This document shows positions 16,695 through 24,566 of a stretch of DNA of 59,694 bases, piece by piece. Position numbers and translations under genes: made by a program. The stretch spans positions 1 through 59,694 of the IMG/VR virus record IMGVR_UViG_3300017991_000122; one strand, given 5' to 3'. This stretch comes from a virus. Each line of letters begins with the position of its first letter. Position 1 is the stretch's first letter. The notes under the pieces are model-generated. The model was not told where the DNA came from, did not search any database, and worked only from the letters and a program-made list of their open reading frames with translations.

Positions 16695-17105
16695 CTACGG
16701 GGCCGCAGACGCGGCAGGCTGGTCGTCGGCCTTCTGGACGAGTTGTCCTTCGTTCGTCACGAAGCCGATGATGTCGTTGTTGTTGATCCAACCGACGAAG
16801 GTCTTGTCGGACCCGAGCTTCCGGAGCCACGCGAAGTGCAAGCGCTGGAAGCAAACGCGGTCGCCGACCTTGACGGTCTTCGTGCGCGGGCCCACGGCGA
16901 CGACGGTGCCCGTCTTGATCTGTTGGTGGGGCATCCCCGAATGAAAGTTGTCGAGCTTCGGGGGCAGGATGATGCCGCTCGGCAGGATGCTCTCGTGCGG
17001 GTCGGTCCGAACGAGCGTCAGGAAGCGTAGCGGGCGCAGCTTGTGCCCCAGTTCGTCCCACGTCTGTTGAACTCTCTCCATCCACGTCTGTTGAACTTGA
17101 TCCAC
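16695..17105 (-). CDS. GroES-like co-chaperonin
   Basis: A 136-residue Cpn10-type protein. RPLRFLTLVRTD, a mobile-loop-like segment (about 34-60), GTVVAVGP (66-73), VKVGDRV (78-84) and NDIIGFV (110-116) follow the order of the GroES beta-barrel. It probably caps host GroEL to fold a phage protein, as gp31 does for the T4 capsid. The start is GTG 17105 with GAGGTGATCTA upstream. The N-terminus carries a 15-base direct repeat (GTTCAACAGACGTGG, twice), which doubles the VQQTW peptide. The C-terminus is extended relative to host GroES. Confidence 0.8.
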   Translation of the reverse strand: MDQVQQTWMERVQQTWDELGHKLRPLRFLTLVRTDPHESILPSGIILPPKLDNFHSGMPHQQIKTGTVVAVGPRTKTVKVGDRVCFQRLHFAWLRKLGSDKTFVGWINNNDIIGFVTNEGQLVQKADDQPAASAAP

Positions 17106-17134
17106 TAGATCACCTCACGTCTTGAAAAACCTAG

Positions 17135-17665
17135 TTACTTCGAAAGGCTACCCATCTTCGCGGCTAGCTGCATGACGGCCTTCGACTCAGCGCCTTGGCC
17201 CTTGACCGTGTTGATGAGGCCAGACACCGTCGTGAGCAAATCGGCCAAGTACCCTGCCGCCTGTTCGATCGACTTCGCACCCTTCGCCATTTGTTTGGTT
17301 ACTGTGGTGAGTCTCCCAAGCAGGTATTTCAAGTAAGCAGGGTCGTGTCCCTTGGGGAAGTCGCCCTTTGACGCAACGCCATAAACCGCCGCCCCTGCGG
17401 AGTCTGCTGCTTTTTGCAAACCAGAAGAGACGGACTTCGCCCCCATCACGAACGTGATGTTCATAGCGCACAACAGAGCGCCCCAAGAAGCATTCAGGAC
17501 TGCGCGGGGCGTTACCTTCTTGGACCTCAGATACGAGGGCATCATGCTGCCCATCTGAGACTTCATCGACTTGTTGACGTCGTCCAAGCCCTTGCCCTCG
17601 ACGATTGCGTCACGCTCGAGCGTCTCCCGCATTTCGACGAGGATCTGATTCATCTGACGATTCAT
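17135..17665 (-). CDS. hypothetical helical protein
   Basis: A 176-residue protein starting MNRQMNQILVEMRETLER, with AGGAG seven bases before ATG 17665. It is helical throughout, with a mildly hydrophobic segment (VLNASWGALLCAMNITFVMG, about 65-84) that could be membrane-associated or buried, then alanine- and threonine-rich helices to the end. No family recognised. Confidence 0.65.
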   Translation of the reverse strand: MNRQMNQILVEMRETLERDAIVEGKGLDDVNKSMKSQMGSMMPSYLRSKKVTPRAVLNASWGALLCAMNITFVMGAKSVSSGLQKAADSAGAAVYGVASKGDFPKGHDPAYLKYLLGRLTTVTKQMAKGAKSIEQAAGYLADLLTTVSGLINTVKGQGAESKAVMQLAAKMGSLSK

Positions 17666-17687
17666 GACAGACTCCTGAAGGCTGAGG

Positions 17688-18092
17688 TCACTTGCCAAGC
17701 ATCGTCGCGCCGAACTCGGCCATCGCGCGGAAGGCGTTGCCTTGCTGAAGGCGGGCCTTCTTCATCTCCATGCGGGCCATCTTGAGCGCGCGGTTCTGCT
17801 TGCCGTCCATCTCGGCCTCGTTGACGAAGGACATCTCGCCGAGCATCTCGTCGCACTTCTCGGCCATGGCCTTGAGGCTCTGCTCGTGCTTGCGGTACAT
17901 GTCCCAGTGCTTCGACGCGCCGGCACCGGTCGTGTCCGGTGGGTCCTCGTCGGTGACGGGCGGCGTGGCTGCGAGATCCTGGTCGTCCTCGGGGCTGTCA
18001 GGATGCGTCGTCTCGGCCTCGTCCAGGCGGAAGTCGTAGCGGGGCGACAGTCCTGCCAGGCGCTTTTGCTCTTCGAGTGTGGAACGGTCCAT
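17688..18092 (-). CDS. hypothetical acidic/helical protein
   Basis: A 134-residue protein starting MDRSTLEEQKRLAGLSPRYD. The first 60 residues are acidic and disordered (HPDSPEDDQDLAATPPVTDE); the rest is a methionine- and lysine-rich helix (HWDMYRKHEQSLKAMAEKCD). The form suits a scaffold, chaperone or adaptor. Function unknown. Confidence 0.65.
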   Translation of the reverse strand: MDRSTLEEQKRLAGLSPRYDFRLDEAETTHPDSPEDDQDLAATPPVTDEDPPDTTGAGASKHWDMYRKHEQSLKAMAEKCDEMLGEMSFVNEAEMDGKQNRALKMARMEMKKARLQQGNAFRAMAEFGATMLGK

Positions 18093-18110
18093 GTTGCTCT
18101 CCTTGATCGG

Positions 18111-18362
18111 TCAAACCTTCATATCGATGATGACGCGGACACGTTCTCCGAAACGGACCGCCTGTACCCGAAACTTTATCTCATCGGAGATCGAAGCGAC
18201 AGTCTTGTCGTCAAAGCCCTTGAGCACGAGGTGCCCGGTGAACTTCTTGGTGGCGACTCTCTCCTGAAGCTCGCCGCTGTCCTCTTCCTGCTCTCCTTCC
18301 TGCGCGAGGAAGTCCTGCAAGATGGCAGCCGCCGAGCTTTCGTCAACTTCGAACTCAGCCAC
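18111..18362 (-). CDS. small hypothetical protein
   Basis: An 83-residue protein from GTG 18362, with GGAGACGCTC upstream, overlapping the stop of the kinase gene. An acidic N-terminus (EFEVDESSAAAILQDFLAQE) is followed by a beta-like basic half (HLVLKGFDDKTVASISDEIK, VRVIIDMKV). No family recognised. Confidence 0.6.
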   Translation of the reverse strand: MAEFEVDESSAAAILQDFLAQEGEQEEDSGELQERVATKKFTGHLVLKGFDDKTVASISDEIKFRVQAVRFGERVRVIIDMKV

Positions 18363-19617
18363 GAGCGTCTCCCATCGCGGAGTCGTCGTCCACAGCGACG
18401 ATCAACCCCTCGTCCGGAGTGAACTTCGACCTGGGCATCTCGTCGCTCTCGGGCGGGATGTTCTTGGTGAGCTCCTTGAAGTCCACCGTCAGGTCCGGAG
18501 CGTCCTTCGGCCCCTCGAGCAACGAAGAGACACACGCGAGGGTGGACTCGACGCTGCTCTTCTGCTGCTTCCTGCGCCCCCCGCTTCCGTGCCGTGACCG
18601 GAAGTCGTCCATGAAGTCCTCGTCGTGCGTGTAGTCGCCCACAGCGTCACGCGACCAGACGAGCTTCGGCTTCTTGTCGGGGTTGTCGCGGTTGTTGAAG
18701 AGCATCGCGGAGTCGGCCGCGTGCGCGAGCTGCTCGAAGTTGCCTGGGATGTCGCGGTAGGCCGAGCCGAAAACATGATCCGGCACCCACCGTCCCGACT
18801 CCTCGCCCCGTTTCTTGGCTCGAGCTCGAGCAGTGTCGACGTCCAGGTCGGGCATCATCAGGTGGACGTGGTAGCCCTGGTCCTGCATCTGCCTCATCCG
18901 GTGCATGTAGGAGCCCGCGTAGCGACCGGTCCCGTCGAGCAGGACGTTCTTGCGCTGCTTGAGGGCGAGGTCACGGAGTTTGGAAGCGAGGTAGCCGCTC
19001 TCCTCGTGGGCGAGCGACGCGGCATCCCTGTCTCCCGCCGCGACGGCTTCCTGGTACTCGGGCAGGAGTTCCTTGATCCGGTCCGCGTCGACCGAGACGA
19101 AGTCGGTAGGGTCGAACATCCCGGTGAGCTGGCCTTTGCCTGACGCCGGCCCTCCCATCATGAGCACGGCCGAAGGCTGCTTGCCCTCGGGCACCGGCTG
19201 GGTCTGGTCGAGGAACTGGGAAAGGATCTTGCGGTGCAGCTTGCGACGCTCGGGGGTGTACCGCCCCGTCTTCCGATCGAAGTGCTGCTCCTTGGTCGTC
19301 TTCTTCCTCGGCTTGGGAGTGTGCCAGTGACCGCCGGGCTGCGGCACCGCAAACTCCCCTACCTTCGGCGGGGCTTCGCCTTTCATCGGGAGCTTCGTCT
19401 GGAAGTACTTCCCTCCCTTGGAGCTCTTGTGCTTCTTGGAGCTCTTGCTCTTGTCGAGCTCGGAGGGAGGCTTCGCTCCCCCGCCCTTGACCGGCTCCCA
19501 CTTGTCCTTGGCGACCTTCTGGTAGGTCTTGCCGTCCGCACGCTTGGACTTGTCGCCGATCTCGGCCGGCTTGCCGTCCACGATGCTCCGGAGCTCTTCG
19601 ATCAACAACGGAAGCAC
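18355..19617 (-). CDS. zeta-toxin-like P-loop kinase
   Basis: A 420-residue protein. Residues 1-150 are basic and low-complexity (KSKSSKKHKSSKGGKYF). Residues about 148-330 form a P-loop kinase fold: AVLMMGGPASGKG (Walker A 155-162), VDADRIKELLPEY (from 176) and LLDGTGR (about 223-229). These correspond to the DAD and D-G-T elements of zeta toxin/PezT-type kinases and related polynucleotide kinases. Zeta toxins phosphorylate UDP-sugars and poison wall synthesis. No cognate epsilon antitoxin is evident next to it, so a phage effector or a nucleotide/RNA kinase are alternatives. The C-terminus is acidic. Confidence 0.75.
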   Translation of the reverse strand: MLPLLIEELRSIVDGKPAEIGDKSKRADGKTYQKVAKDKWEPVKGGGAKPPSELDKSKSSKKHKSSKGGKYFQTKLPMKGEAPPKVGEFAVPQPGGHWHTPKPRKKTTKEQHFDRKTGRYTPERRKLHRKILSQFLDQTQPVPEGKQPSAVLMMGGPASGKGQLTGMFDPTDFVSVDADRIKELLPEYQEAVAAGDRDAASLAHEESGYLASKLRDLALKQRKNVLLDGTGRYAGSYMHRMRQMQDQGYHVHLMMPDLDVDTARARAKKRGEESGRWVPDHVFGSAYRDIPGNFEQLAHAADSAMLFNNRDNPDKKPKLVWSRDAVGDYTHDEDFMDDFRSRHGSGGRRKQQKSSVESTLACVSSLLEGPKDAPDLTVDFKELTKNIPPESDEMPRSKFTPDEGLIVAVDDDSAMGDARG

Positions 19618-19626
19618 GGCTACCTC

Positions 19627-20118
19627 CTACCAGGCTTCGACTTCGAACACGGGGGTGCCGACACCACCGGCAGCTCGGACGGCAATCCCAGCTTCGTGAC
19701 GATCGTAGTAGATCTCGGTCGTGCCGTCCTTCACCCGCCCGTGCACGTTGGTGCCGTCGAACGAGAATTCGATGTCGCCGCCCGAGACGGAGGTGATCCG
19801 AATCCCCTGACTCCACAGCATGGGGTGGGGCGAGGCTTCCTGCGTGTTCGGTGAGTCGTCGTGCGTGCGGGGTGCGGCGTCCTCTGGGATCTGCCTCCCG
19901 CCCATCGGAGAACCACCGGCCTCGAGCGTGCCGTCGTGCACGGGGTCGGTGCTACCGGGTCTCACGTACGGAGTCGGCTTGAAGGTGTTCGCGCTCGCCT
20001 GGTCCCCGAACAGGTACGCATGCCCGTCGAAAACAGCCGTGCTGGTGCCGCGAACGAAGAACCGGATGGAACGCAGGCTCGATGCCGGTCGTGGGGGCCA
20101 ACCAGTCGGAAACGCCAT
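19627..20118 (-). CDS. hypothetical beta-rich structural protein
   Basis: A 163-residue protein starting MAFPTGWPPRPASSLRSI. An N-terminal beta domain (IRFFVRGTSTAVFDGHAYLF) is followed by a polar linker (PMGGRQIPEDAAPRTHDDSP) and a C-terminal beta domain (GIRITSVSGGDIEFSFDGTN). The composition is typical of small virion or decoration proteins. No family recognised. Confidence 0.6.
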   Translation of the reverse strand: MAFPTGWPPRPASSLRSIRFFVRGTSTAVFDGHAYLFGDQASANTFKPTPYVRPGSTDPVHDGTLEAGGSPMGGRQIPEDAAPRTHDDSPNTQEASPHPMLWSQGIRITSVSGGDIEFSFDGTNVHGRVKDGTTEIYYDRHEAGIAVRAAGGVGTPVFEVEAW

Positions 20119-20119
20119 C

Positions 20120-20329
20120 TCACTTCACCTCCGGACCGGTACTCTTGATGTACTGATCCACTGCCTTCGTCAACAAGTCAGGCACGGTCATACCACGTGC
20201 CGCTGCCGCGTCGGCCAGCTTCTTGAATGCGTGCATCGGAACCGAGAGCAAAACCATCTCGGTGAACATGCGCGAGACGTCCTCGGGACTCAACTCGCTG
20301 GCATCTTCTCTCGATGTGGGTCTCGCCAT
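20120..20329 (-). CDS. ribbon-helix-helix-like small protein
   Basis: A 69-residue protein. VLLSVPMHAFKKLADAAAAR followed by GMTVPDLLTKAVDQYI fits the strand-helix-helix of Arc/CopG-type DNA-binding dimers. The N-terminus is polar. It overlaps the end of the upstream small gene by 40 bases. A candidate regulator for the palindromic sites in this window, which is speculation from context. Confidence 0.6.
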   Translation of the reverse strand: MARPTSREDASELSPEDVSRMFTEMVLLSVPMHAFKKLADAAAARGMTVPDLLTKAVDQYIKSTGPEVK

Positions 20330-20499
20330 CGCTTCCTCGTCCTTTTCCGAGGCTCGAATGGCCTCATCTGCACACCTACTCTACCAGGCTCGGGACCGGG
20401 ATACGAGTGCGCGCCTCCGAAGCCTCCGAAGGGCAGGAACGAGGAACCCGCGTGCACTTCCTCGCGGAGCTTCTCGATGAGCCGCGCTAGACGGTTCAC
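20290..20499 (-). CDS. small basic hypothetical protein
   Basis: A 69-residue protein from GTG 20499, overlapping the upstream stop (GTGA). It has an N-terminal helix (NRLARLIEKLREEVHAG), a glycine/proline-rich centre (SSFLPFGGFGGAHSYPGPEP) and a basic tail (RKRTRKRWRDPHREK). It overlaps the ribbon-helix-helix gene by 40 bases. Function unknown. Confidence 0.55.
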   Translation of the reverse strand: MNRLARLIEKLREEVHAGSSFLPFGGFGGAHSYPGPEPGRVGVQMRPFEPRKRTRKRWRDPHREKMPAS

Positions 20500-21377
20500 G
20501 GCGCGCCTCGAGGAGAACCGGGGACAGTCCGCGTCCCCTTCATGCCGGCAACCCCCCGCACGTTCGGGGTCTTCGGCGGCTCGGGAACGATCTCCTTGCG
20601 GGTCACGAGCCAGTAGAGCGCGAGGTCGAGCAGGGAGTAGTCCTCGGGGGTCAGGTCGAAGGGTGAAACTTCCGCTGCTTCGACTGCCTGGTTGAACACT
20701 CCCCGGATGTCTTCGATGGGTTGCTCCGTCTCGCCGATGATCTGGATGGCGCAGGCGTAGACGCGTTCGGCCGCCTTCGTCCGGAAGGGGAAGCTGGCGT
20801 CGTCCACGTTCCTGATCTTCACCCGGAGCTCGTGAGGGATGACCATGTAGCCGCCGTAGGGCTTGCCCGAAAACTCCCCGAGCACTTTCCGGAGCTCCTC
20901 GAGCGCGGGGTTCTCGAGCTCGGAACTCTCGCTCACCGTGAGCTTCTCGATGTAGCGCCAGCCGTCACCGATCTCCCGGTCCGACAGTCCTAGTCTCGAG
21001 GCGGCGACTCGCCACTCCTCGTAGTCGAGGGGAGGCACGTGACCGGTCGCGAGCAAGTCCTTGGCCCACGTCTGTGCGACGGCTCGGACGTTCGGGGGCA
21101 CCACACGACCGCTGCCGAGACTGTCGCCGCCGTGCTTGGAGAGCCCCCGCAAGCCCTCAGAACGGCCCTTCTTGCCCTTGGCCTTGCAAGAGGGGCAAGG
21201 ACTCGCGGCAGCCGCCAAAGACGCCACGGAGGGCGGGTTCTCGGGGAAGGCGGGCCACGTGTACTGCCGGGGCTCCCGGCAAGCCTGCGTGGCATCGGCC
21301 ATCGACATGCCCTTGTCCAGGTTCCGACGCACGCAGTTGCGTACGGCCGACGTCACGTTGAGTAGAGGATCAGCCAT
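20496..21377 (-). CDS. hypothetical protein with CxxC
   Basis: A 293-residue protein starting MADPLLNVTSAVRNCVRRNL. A CPSCK motif lies near residue 60 beside a lysine/glycine stretch. The central and C-terminal parts are helical (LEELRKVLGEFSGKPYGGYM, ERVYACAIQIIGETEQPIED). ATG overlaps the upstream stop (TAATG), so it is coupled to the tube-like baseplate gene. No family recognised; probably a tail accessory or assembly factor. Confidence 0.65.
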   Translation of the reverse strand: MADPLLNVTSAVRNCVRRNLDKGMSMADATQACREPRQYTWPAFPENPPSVASLAAAASPCPSCKAKGKKGRSEGLRGLSKHGGDSLGSGRVVPPNVRAVAQTWAKDLLATGHVPPLDYEEWRVAASRLGLSDREIGDGWRYIEKLTVSESSELENPALEELRKVLGEFSGKPYGGYMVIPHELRVKIRNVDDASFPFRTKAAERVYACAIQIIGETEQPIEDIRGVFNQAVEAAEVSPFDLTPEDYSLLDLALYWLVTRKEIVPEPPKTPNVRGVAGMKGTRTVPGSPRGAP

Positions 21378-22156
21378 TAGAGCCCGTCGTCGCCTTGGCC
21401 TTGCTCGGCTGCCACGGCGTCCGTGGTCTTGGCCTTGCCCGGCTCGACCGTGAGGTTGTAGCCATAGGTGTACGTGCCGCCCTTGACGTACTCGTTCATC
21501 TGGTCGGCTTCAGGGAAGACGACGGAGCCGGTCTCCGCGTACTGCGCGGACTGCTCGAAAGCCAGCGACACCGAAGCAATGCGGGGAAGCCCCGAGGGGA
21601 AGAACGCTTCGTAGGCGATGTCACACTGGGTCATGATGCAATGGATCTCGTCCACCTGATCGTTGCGGGAAGCCCCTAAACCGCCCGCTGCTCCCAGTCC
21701 TCCGTTCGGGAAGATGAGCATCATCTGCCGGGGAGCTTGGGCCACGGGCACGCCAATGGGGGACTCCACCGTATAGCGGGGGAGCATGAACGCCCGGAGC
21801 CACGTCACCGCAGCTCGGATGTCCACGTTGCGGTGCCCCTGCGACGCCTGCTTGAGACGGTCGAACAGTTCGCTGCCGCCCGTGGCGAGGTCCATGTCCG
21901 TCGTGAACCAAGCCGTGAAGGAAAGCGCTCGAGCTCCCGAGCTCACCCACTGGTAGATCGGGAGTGAGCCGCCTGGGATGTCACGAGGGTTCCAGTTGAC
22001 GGCTTTCGTGTCTTGGATCGTCTCGGGGAAGTATTGGAAGCGGAGGTTCTGGCCGGTGGGGGTGCCATCCTCTCCCAGTTCCATGATGTACGCGGAAGAC
22101 TTGCGCTCGTCGATCTTCGAAACGAGCGAGCTTTGGAGACCGAGGAGGCTGACCAT
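21377..22156 (-). CDS. contractile-injection tube/baseplate-like protein, leaderless
   Basis: A 259-residue protein. The N-terminal half (LRFQYFPETIQDTKAVNWN, SLPIYQWVSSGARALSFTAW) matches the pattern of CIS-tube/baseplate proteins that link tube and baseplate (F-Q-F-P-E-S-I...V-x-W). PNGGLGAAGGLGASRNDQ is a glycine-rich loop. ATG 22156 follows a TTGAGG-N17-TAGACT promoter by six bases, so translation is probably leaderless. It is the first gene of a new unit running toward the GroES region. Confidence 0.6.
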   Translation of the reverse strand: MVSLLGLQSSLVSKIDERKSSAYIMELGEDGTPTGQNLRFQYFPETIQDTKAVNWNPRDIPGGSLPIYQWVSSGARALSFTAWFTTDMDLATGGSELFDRLKQASQGHRNVDIRAAVTWLRAFMLPRYTVESPIGVPVAQAPRQMMLIFPNGGLGAAGGLGASRNDQVDEIHCIMTQCDIAYEAFFPSGLPRIASVSLAFEQSAQYAETGSVVFPEADQMNEYVKGGTYTYGYNLTVEPGKAKTTDAVAAEQGQGDDGL

Positions 22157-22162
22157 GAGAAG

Positions 22163-22191
22163 AGTCTACCTCACGTGAGAAGTAGCCTCAA
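22163..22191 (-). promoter_or_regulatory. late-type promoter with palindromic spacer (site a)
   Basis: -35 TTGAGG (22186-22191), 17-base spacer containing CTACTTCTCACGTGAGG, -10 TAGACT (22163-22168), six bases before ATG 22156. Similar sites precede the genes at 31260 and 50757. Confidence 0.6.
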
Positions 22192-22709
22192 CCACCGCCC
22201 TGCTTGGCGCGCCAAGCCTTGTACTCCTTGTTGTACGCCTTCTTGTACCCCTTATCGATGAAGACCTTCTTCTTCTGGCCGTCCTTGCTCGTGCAAGTGC
22301 AGTTGTAGCCAGAGCAGGAACACGTCCACTTGCTAGCCTTGTCGTTCTCGCCTTCGCGAGGACCGGGGCCGAGGTGGGCCTTGTTCTTGAAGGGGTAGTG
22401 CTTCGAAGCCTCGGCGATAGGAGTCTCGTCTGCCTCGCCGATCAATTTGCGGAGCTGTTGGATGGTCGTCGAGGGAGTAGACATGGGGGTCACCTGGTCT
22501 TGGGAGAAGAAGTGCCCGAGAGGAACCCACCCCGCGTCGAGGGTGTGCATCTCGAGTTGTTGGAGGCGCTTGTCCAGACCGCTGACTGCCTCTTCGCGCG
22601 GAAGGAGTTTTCCACCGTCCTCCCACCCGATGACGACCTTCGACGCGTCCCACGAGAGAATGCGTCCAGTCGTGCCGGTCAGATCCCGAACCGCTGCACC
22701 GTTGAACAT
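22188..22709 (-). CDS. hypothetical protein with cysteine-rich C-terminus
   Basis: A 173-residue protein starting MFNGAAVRDLTGTTGRILSW. ATG overlaps the upstream stop (TGATG). The first 80 residues are beta-like; the C-terminus carries WTCSCSGYNCTCTSKDGQKK, a four-cysteine cluster that could bind metal, and then a basic tail. No family recognised. Confidence 0.6.
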   Translation of the reverse strand: MFNGAAVRDLTGTTGRILSWDASKVVIGWEDGGKLLPREEAVSGLDKRLQQLEMHTLDAGWVPLGHFFSQDQVTPMSTPSTTIQQLRKLIGEADETPIAEASKHYPFKNKAHLGPGPREGENDKASKWTCSCSGYNCTCTSKDGQKKKVFIDKGYKKAYNKEYKAWRAKQGGG

Positions 22710-23089
22710 CACGCCATCGCCTCCGGAACTCCGGGCTGGGGCTTGCCGCGCGCCTCGAGCACGACTCGGGAGCCCCAGTCCACGTGCTCGACCCGATATA
22801 TCTCGATGAGCCTCTCGGGGAAGGTGGGGTCCTTCTTGAGGACCCACGCGATGCGGTTCGTCCTGTCGTTGTTCCAGAGGAAAAACGTGATCGGTTTCCC
22901 GCTCTGGCTCCCCCTGACGATGCCGATGTACTGGCCGACACGCAGAGCCCTGAGCTGGATGAGGTCACGCCGCGCCCGCTCAGGAGCGAACTTCTTGAGC
23001 AGACTGGGGATGTCGAAGACCGCCTCGTCTCCCTCGGAGATGACACGGTCCTCGCGCACCCTGCACGACTTGAAGACGAACTTAGGCAC
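22709..23089 (-). CDS. hypothetical protein
   Basis: A 126-residue protein starting MPKFVFKSCRVREDRVISEG. Alternating hydrophobic residues suggest a beta-barrel (QLRALRVGQYIGIVRGSQSG, PITFFLWNNDRTNRIAWVLK). The stop overlaps the next start. Virion or tail accessory by context; no family recognised. Confidence 0.6.
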   Translation of the reverse strand: MPKFVFKSCRVREDRVISEGDEAVFDIPSLLKKFAPERARRDLIQLRALRVGQYIGIVRGSQSGKPITFFLWNNDRTNRIAWVLKKDPTFPERLIEIYRVEHVDWGSRVVLEARGKPQPGVPEAMA

Positions 23090-23106
23090 CGGCCCCTCCT
23101 ACGAGG

Positions 23107-23442
23107 CTAGAGGACGGCGTCGATGTAGATTTCTTCCTCGTCGCGGTTGCCCGTCTCGGTGGCGAAGGTCAACGTGACGATGCCGGCCTGGACGAGCTGC
23201 TGCCACTCGATGCTCGGCTCCATGGGCAGCCACGGAACGGGCTTGTGACGCCAGTCGCGGTTGTGCATGGGGAGCTGCTTGGTGGCGGTGTCCGCGAGCT
23301 CGCCGATGTGCCCGAAGGGGTACGGCAGCGGGTACTTGCGCTGCCCACCGGTCGCGAGAAGCGTGGCCGGACCAGCGCCGCCCGTGATGGTGTCCAGGTA
23401 GTTGATCGCGTGGCCCGAGGTGTTTTCGACGGTTGCGAGCAT
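23107..23442 (-). CDS. small structural-type protein
   Basis: A 111-residue protein starting MLATVENTSGHAINYLDTIT. ATG 23442 has AAGGAGAACATC upstream and a promoter at 23483-23511. Beta-rich and proline-rich (RKYPLPYPFGHIGELADTAT), ending in a strand (GIVTLTFATETGNRDEEEIY). Its opening resembles the small proteins at 52363 and 53045. Probably a virion protein. Confidence 0.6.
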   Translation of the reverse strand: MLATVENTSGHAINYLDTITGGAGPATLLATGGQRKYPLPYPFGHIGELADTATKQLPMHNRDWRHKPVPWLPMEPSIEWQQLVQAGIVTLTFATETGNRDEEEIYIDAVL

Positions 23443-23482
23443 GATGTTCTCCTTACTGAGACGACTCTCAGACTACACCAAG

Positions 23483-23511
23483 AGCCTACTTCCCGGTCAC
23501 TACGGTGTCAA
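23483..23511 (-). promoter_or_regulatory. sigma70-type promoter P8
   Basis: -35 TTGACA (23506-23511), 17-base spacer, -10 TAGGCT (23483-23488). It lies in the 74-base gap before the gene starting at 23442, which has a normal ribosome site. Confidence 0.65.
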
Positions 23512-23516
23512 CAGAC

Positions 23517-23927
23517 TCAATCGCCCGACACCGCGACGATGAGCTCCATGTCCACCGATCCGGGGTTCGACGCGAAGAGCGCCGTGAGCCCGCTCGTGGA
23601 CAGAAGCAGCCACCCCGTCTTGGTCCCACTGATGGGGGTGATGGGGATTTCCTCATTGCCGATAGTGTTTCGCTTCACCGTGATCTCGGATGGCGTGTCG
23701 AGGGGGTCCTTGGCCGACGAACGGATGAACACGAAGTTCGGCGTCGTCACGTTGCCAAGATCGATGGCGATGTCCGAGTCGCCGGCCGCGAGAGTGAACT
23801 TGCGCGAACCTCCCTCGCCGTTCGAGTCGGTGACGTTCTCGTACGAGAGGTTGCCCAAGTCCTTGTCCTCCGGATCGGTCCGAGAGGAGATCTGAACCTT
23901 GGCACTGTATCGAAGCCTGACCGACAT
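23517..23927 (-). CDS. hypothetical beta-rich structural protein
   Basis: A 136-residue protein starting MSVRLRYSAKVQISSRTDPE. Strand-rich sequence (KFTLAAGDSDIAIDLGNVTT, TGWLLLSTSGLTALFASNPG) without cysteine. Its size and style fit a minor tail or fibre-associated protein in a run of such genes. No family recognised. Confidence 0.6.
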   Translation of the reverse strand: MSVRLRYSAKVQISSRTDPEDKDLGNLSYENVTDSNGEGGSRKFTLAAGDSDIAIDLGNVTTPNFVFIRSSAKDPLDTPSEITVKRNTIGNEEIPITPISGTKTGWLLLSTSGLTALFASNPGSVDMELIVAVSGD

Positions 23928-23936
23928 GCTGTCCTC

Positions 23937-24143
23937 CTACGGTTCCGGGTCGTCTTTCACGAGCCCCAAAGAAAGCGCGACGAACTTGAGGAGCTCGTCC
24001 TTCTCCTCTGCCGTCAGGTCCCCGAAAGCCTTGTTCCGATGCTTGCGGGTCTTCTTGCGCAGCTTCCGAGCCTTCTTCTCGGCTCTCGAACGAGGTTGCT
24101 TCGCGGCCTCAACGTCGGCTGCCAGGATGGGTGCTTTCGCCAT
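23937..24143 (-). CDS. small very basic protein
   Basis: A 68-residue protein. The centre is almost continuous Lys/Arg (SRAEKKARKLRKKTRKHRNK), followed by a short acidic helix (LTAEEKDELLKFVALSLGLV). It probably binds nucleic acid or an acidic partner. Function unknown. Confidence 0.6.
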   Translation of the reverse strand: MAKAPILAADVEAAKQPRSRAEKKARKLRKKTRKHRNKAFGDLTAEEKDELLKFVALSLGLVKDDPEP

Positions 24144-24144
24144 G

Positions 24145-24558
24145 TCACTTTCCTTCCGGCTTGGGAGCCATGACGATCCGGTTGACGACGAAGTCGATCG
24201 TGTCGAACGAGGTGTCGGTCGCCTTCATGATGCATCGGCCGATGACCGCCAAGCAACCCCAGTCGCCGTCCTTGAAATCGTACGGGGTCTCGGTCTCGTC
24301 TCGAGCCACCGTGTCGATGAGCACTTCGACGGCTCCGGTCGTCCGGTGCTTGACGAGGTAGAACCGAACGTCGGTCGTCTCCGTGACAGCGGCGAAGTCC
24401 CACTCGACATCTTCGTCGAGCTGCTCGAGCGCGCCGTTCTCGTAGTAGTCGAACGCCTTGATCGTCAACTTGTCGCTCGCCACCTCGAGAGTAGGCTCGT
24501 AGTGCGACGCCGCTTCCGGAGCGTAGGAAGAATGGGAGTCTTCGAATGTCGTAGCCAT
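24145..24558 (-). CDS. hypothetical acidic protein
   Basis: A 137-residue protein starting MATTFEDSHSSYAPEAASHY. Acidic beta-strand pattern (DEDVEWDFAAVTETTDVRFY, GAVEVLIDTVARDETETPYD). It lies one base after the small basic protein's gene in map order and just downstream of the large fibre gene. Probably a fibre-associated virion protein or chaperone. Confidence 0.6.
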   Translation of the reverse strand: MATTFEDSHSSYAPEAASHYEPTLEVASDKLTIKAFDYYENGALEQLDEDVEWDFAAVTETTDVRFYLVKHRTTGAVEVLIDTVARDETETPYDFKDGDWGCLAVIGRCIMKATDTSFDTIDFVVNRIVMAPKPEGK

Positions 24559-24566
24559 GGTCTCTC

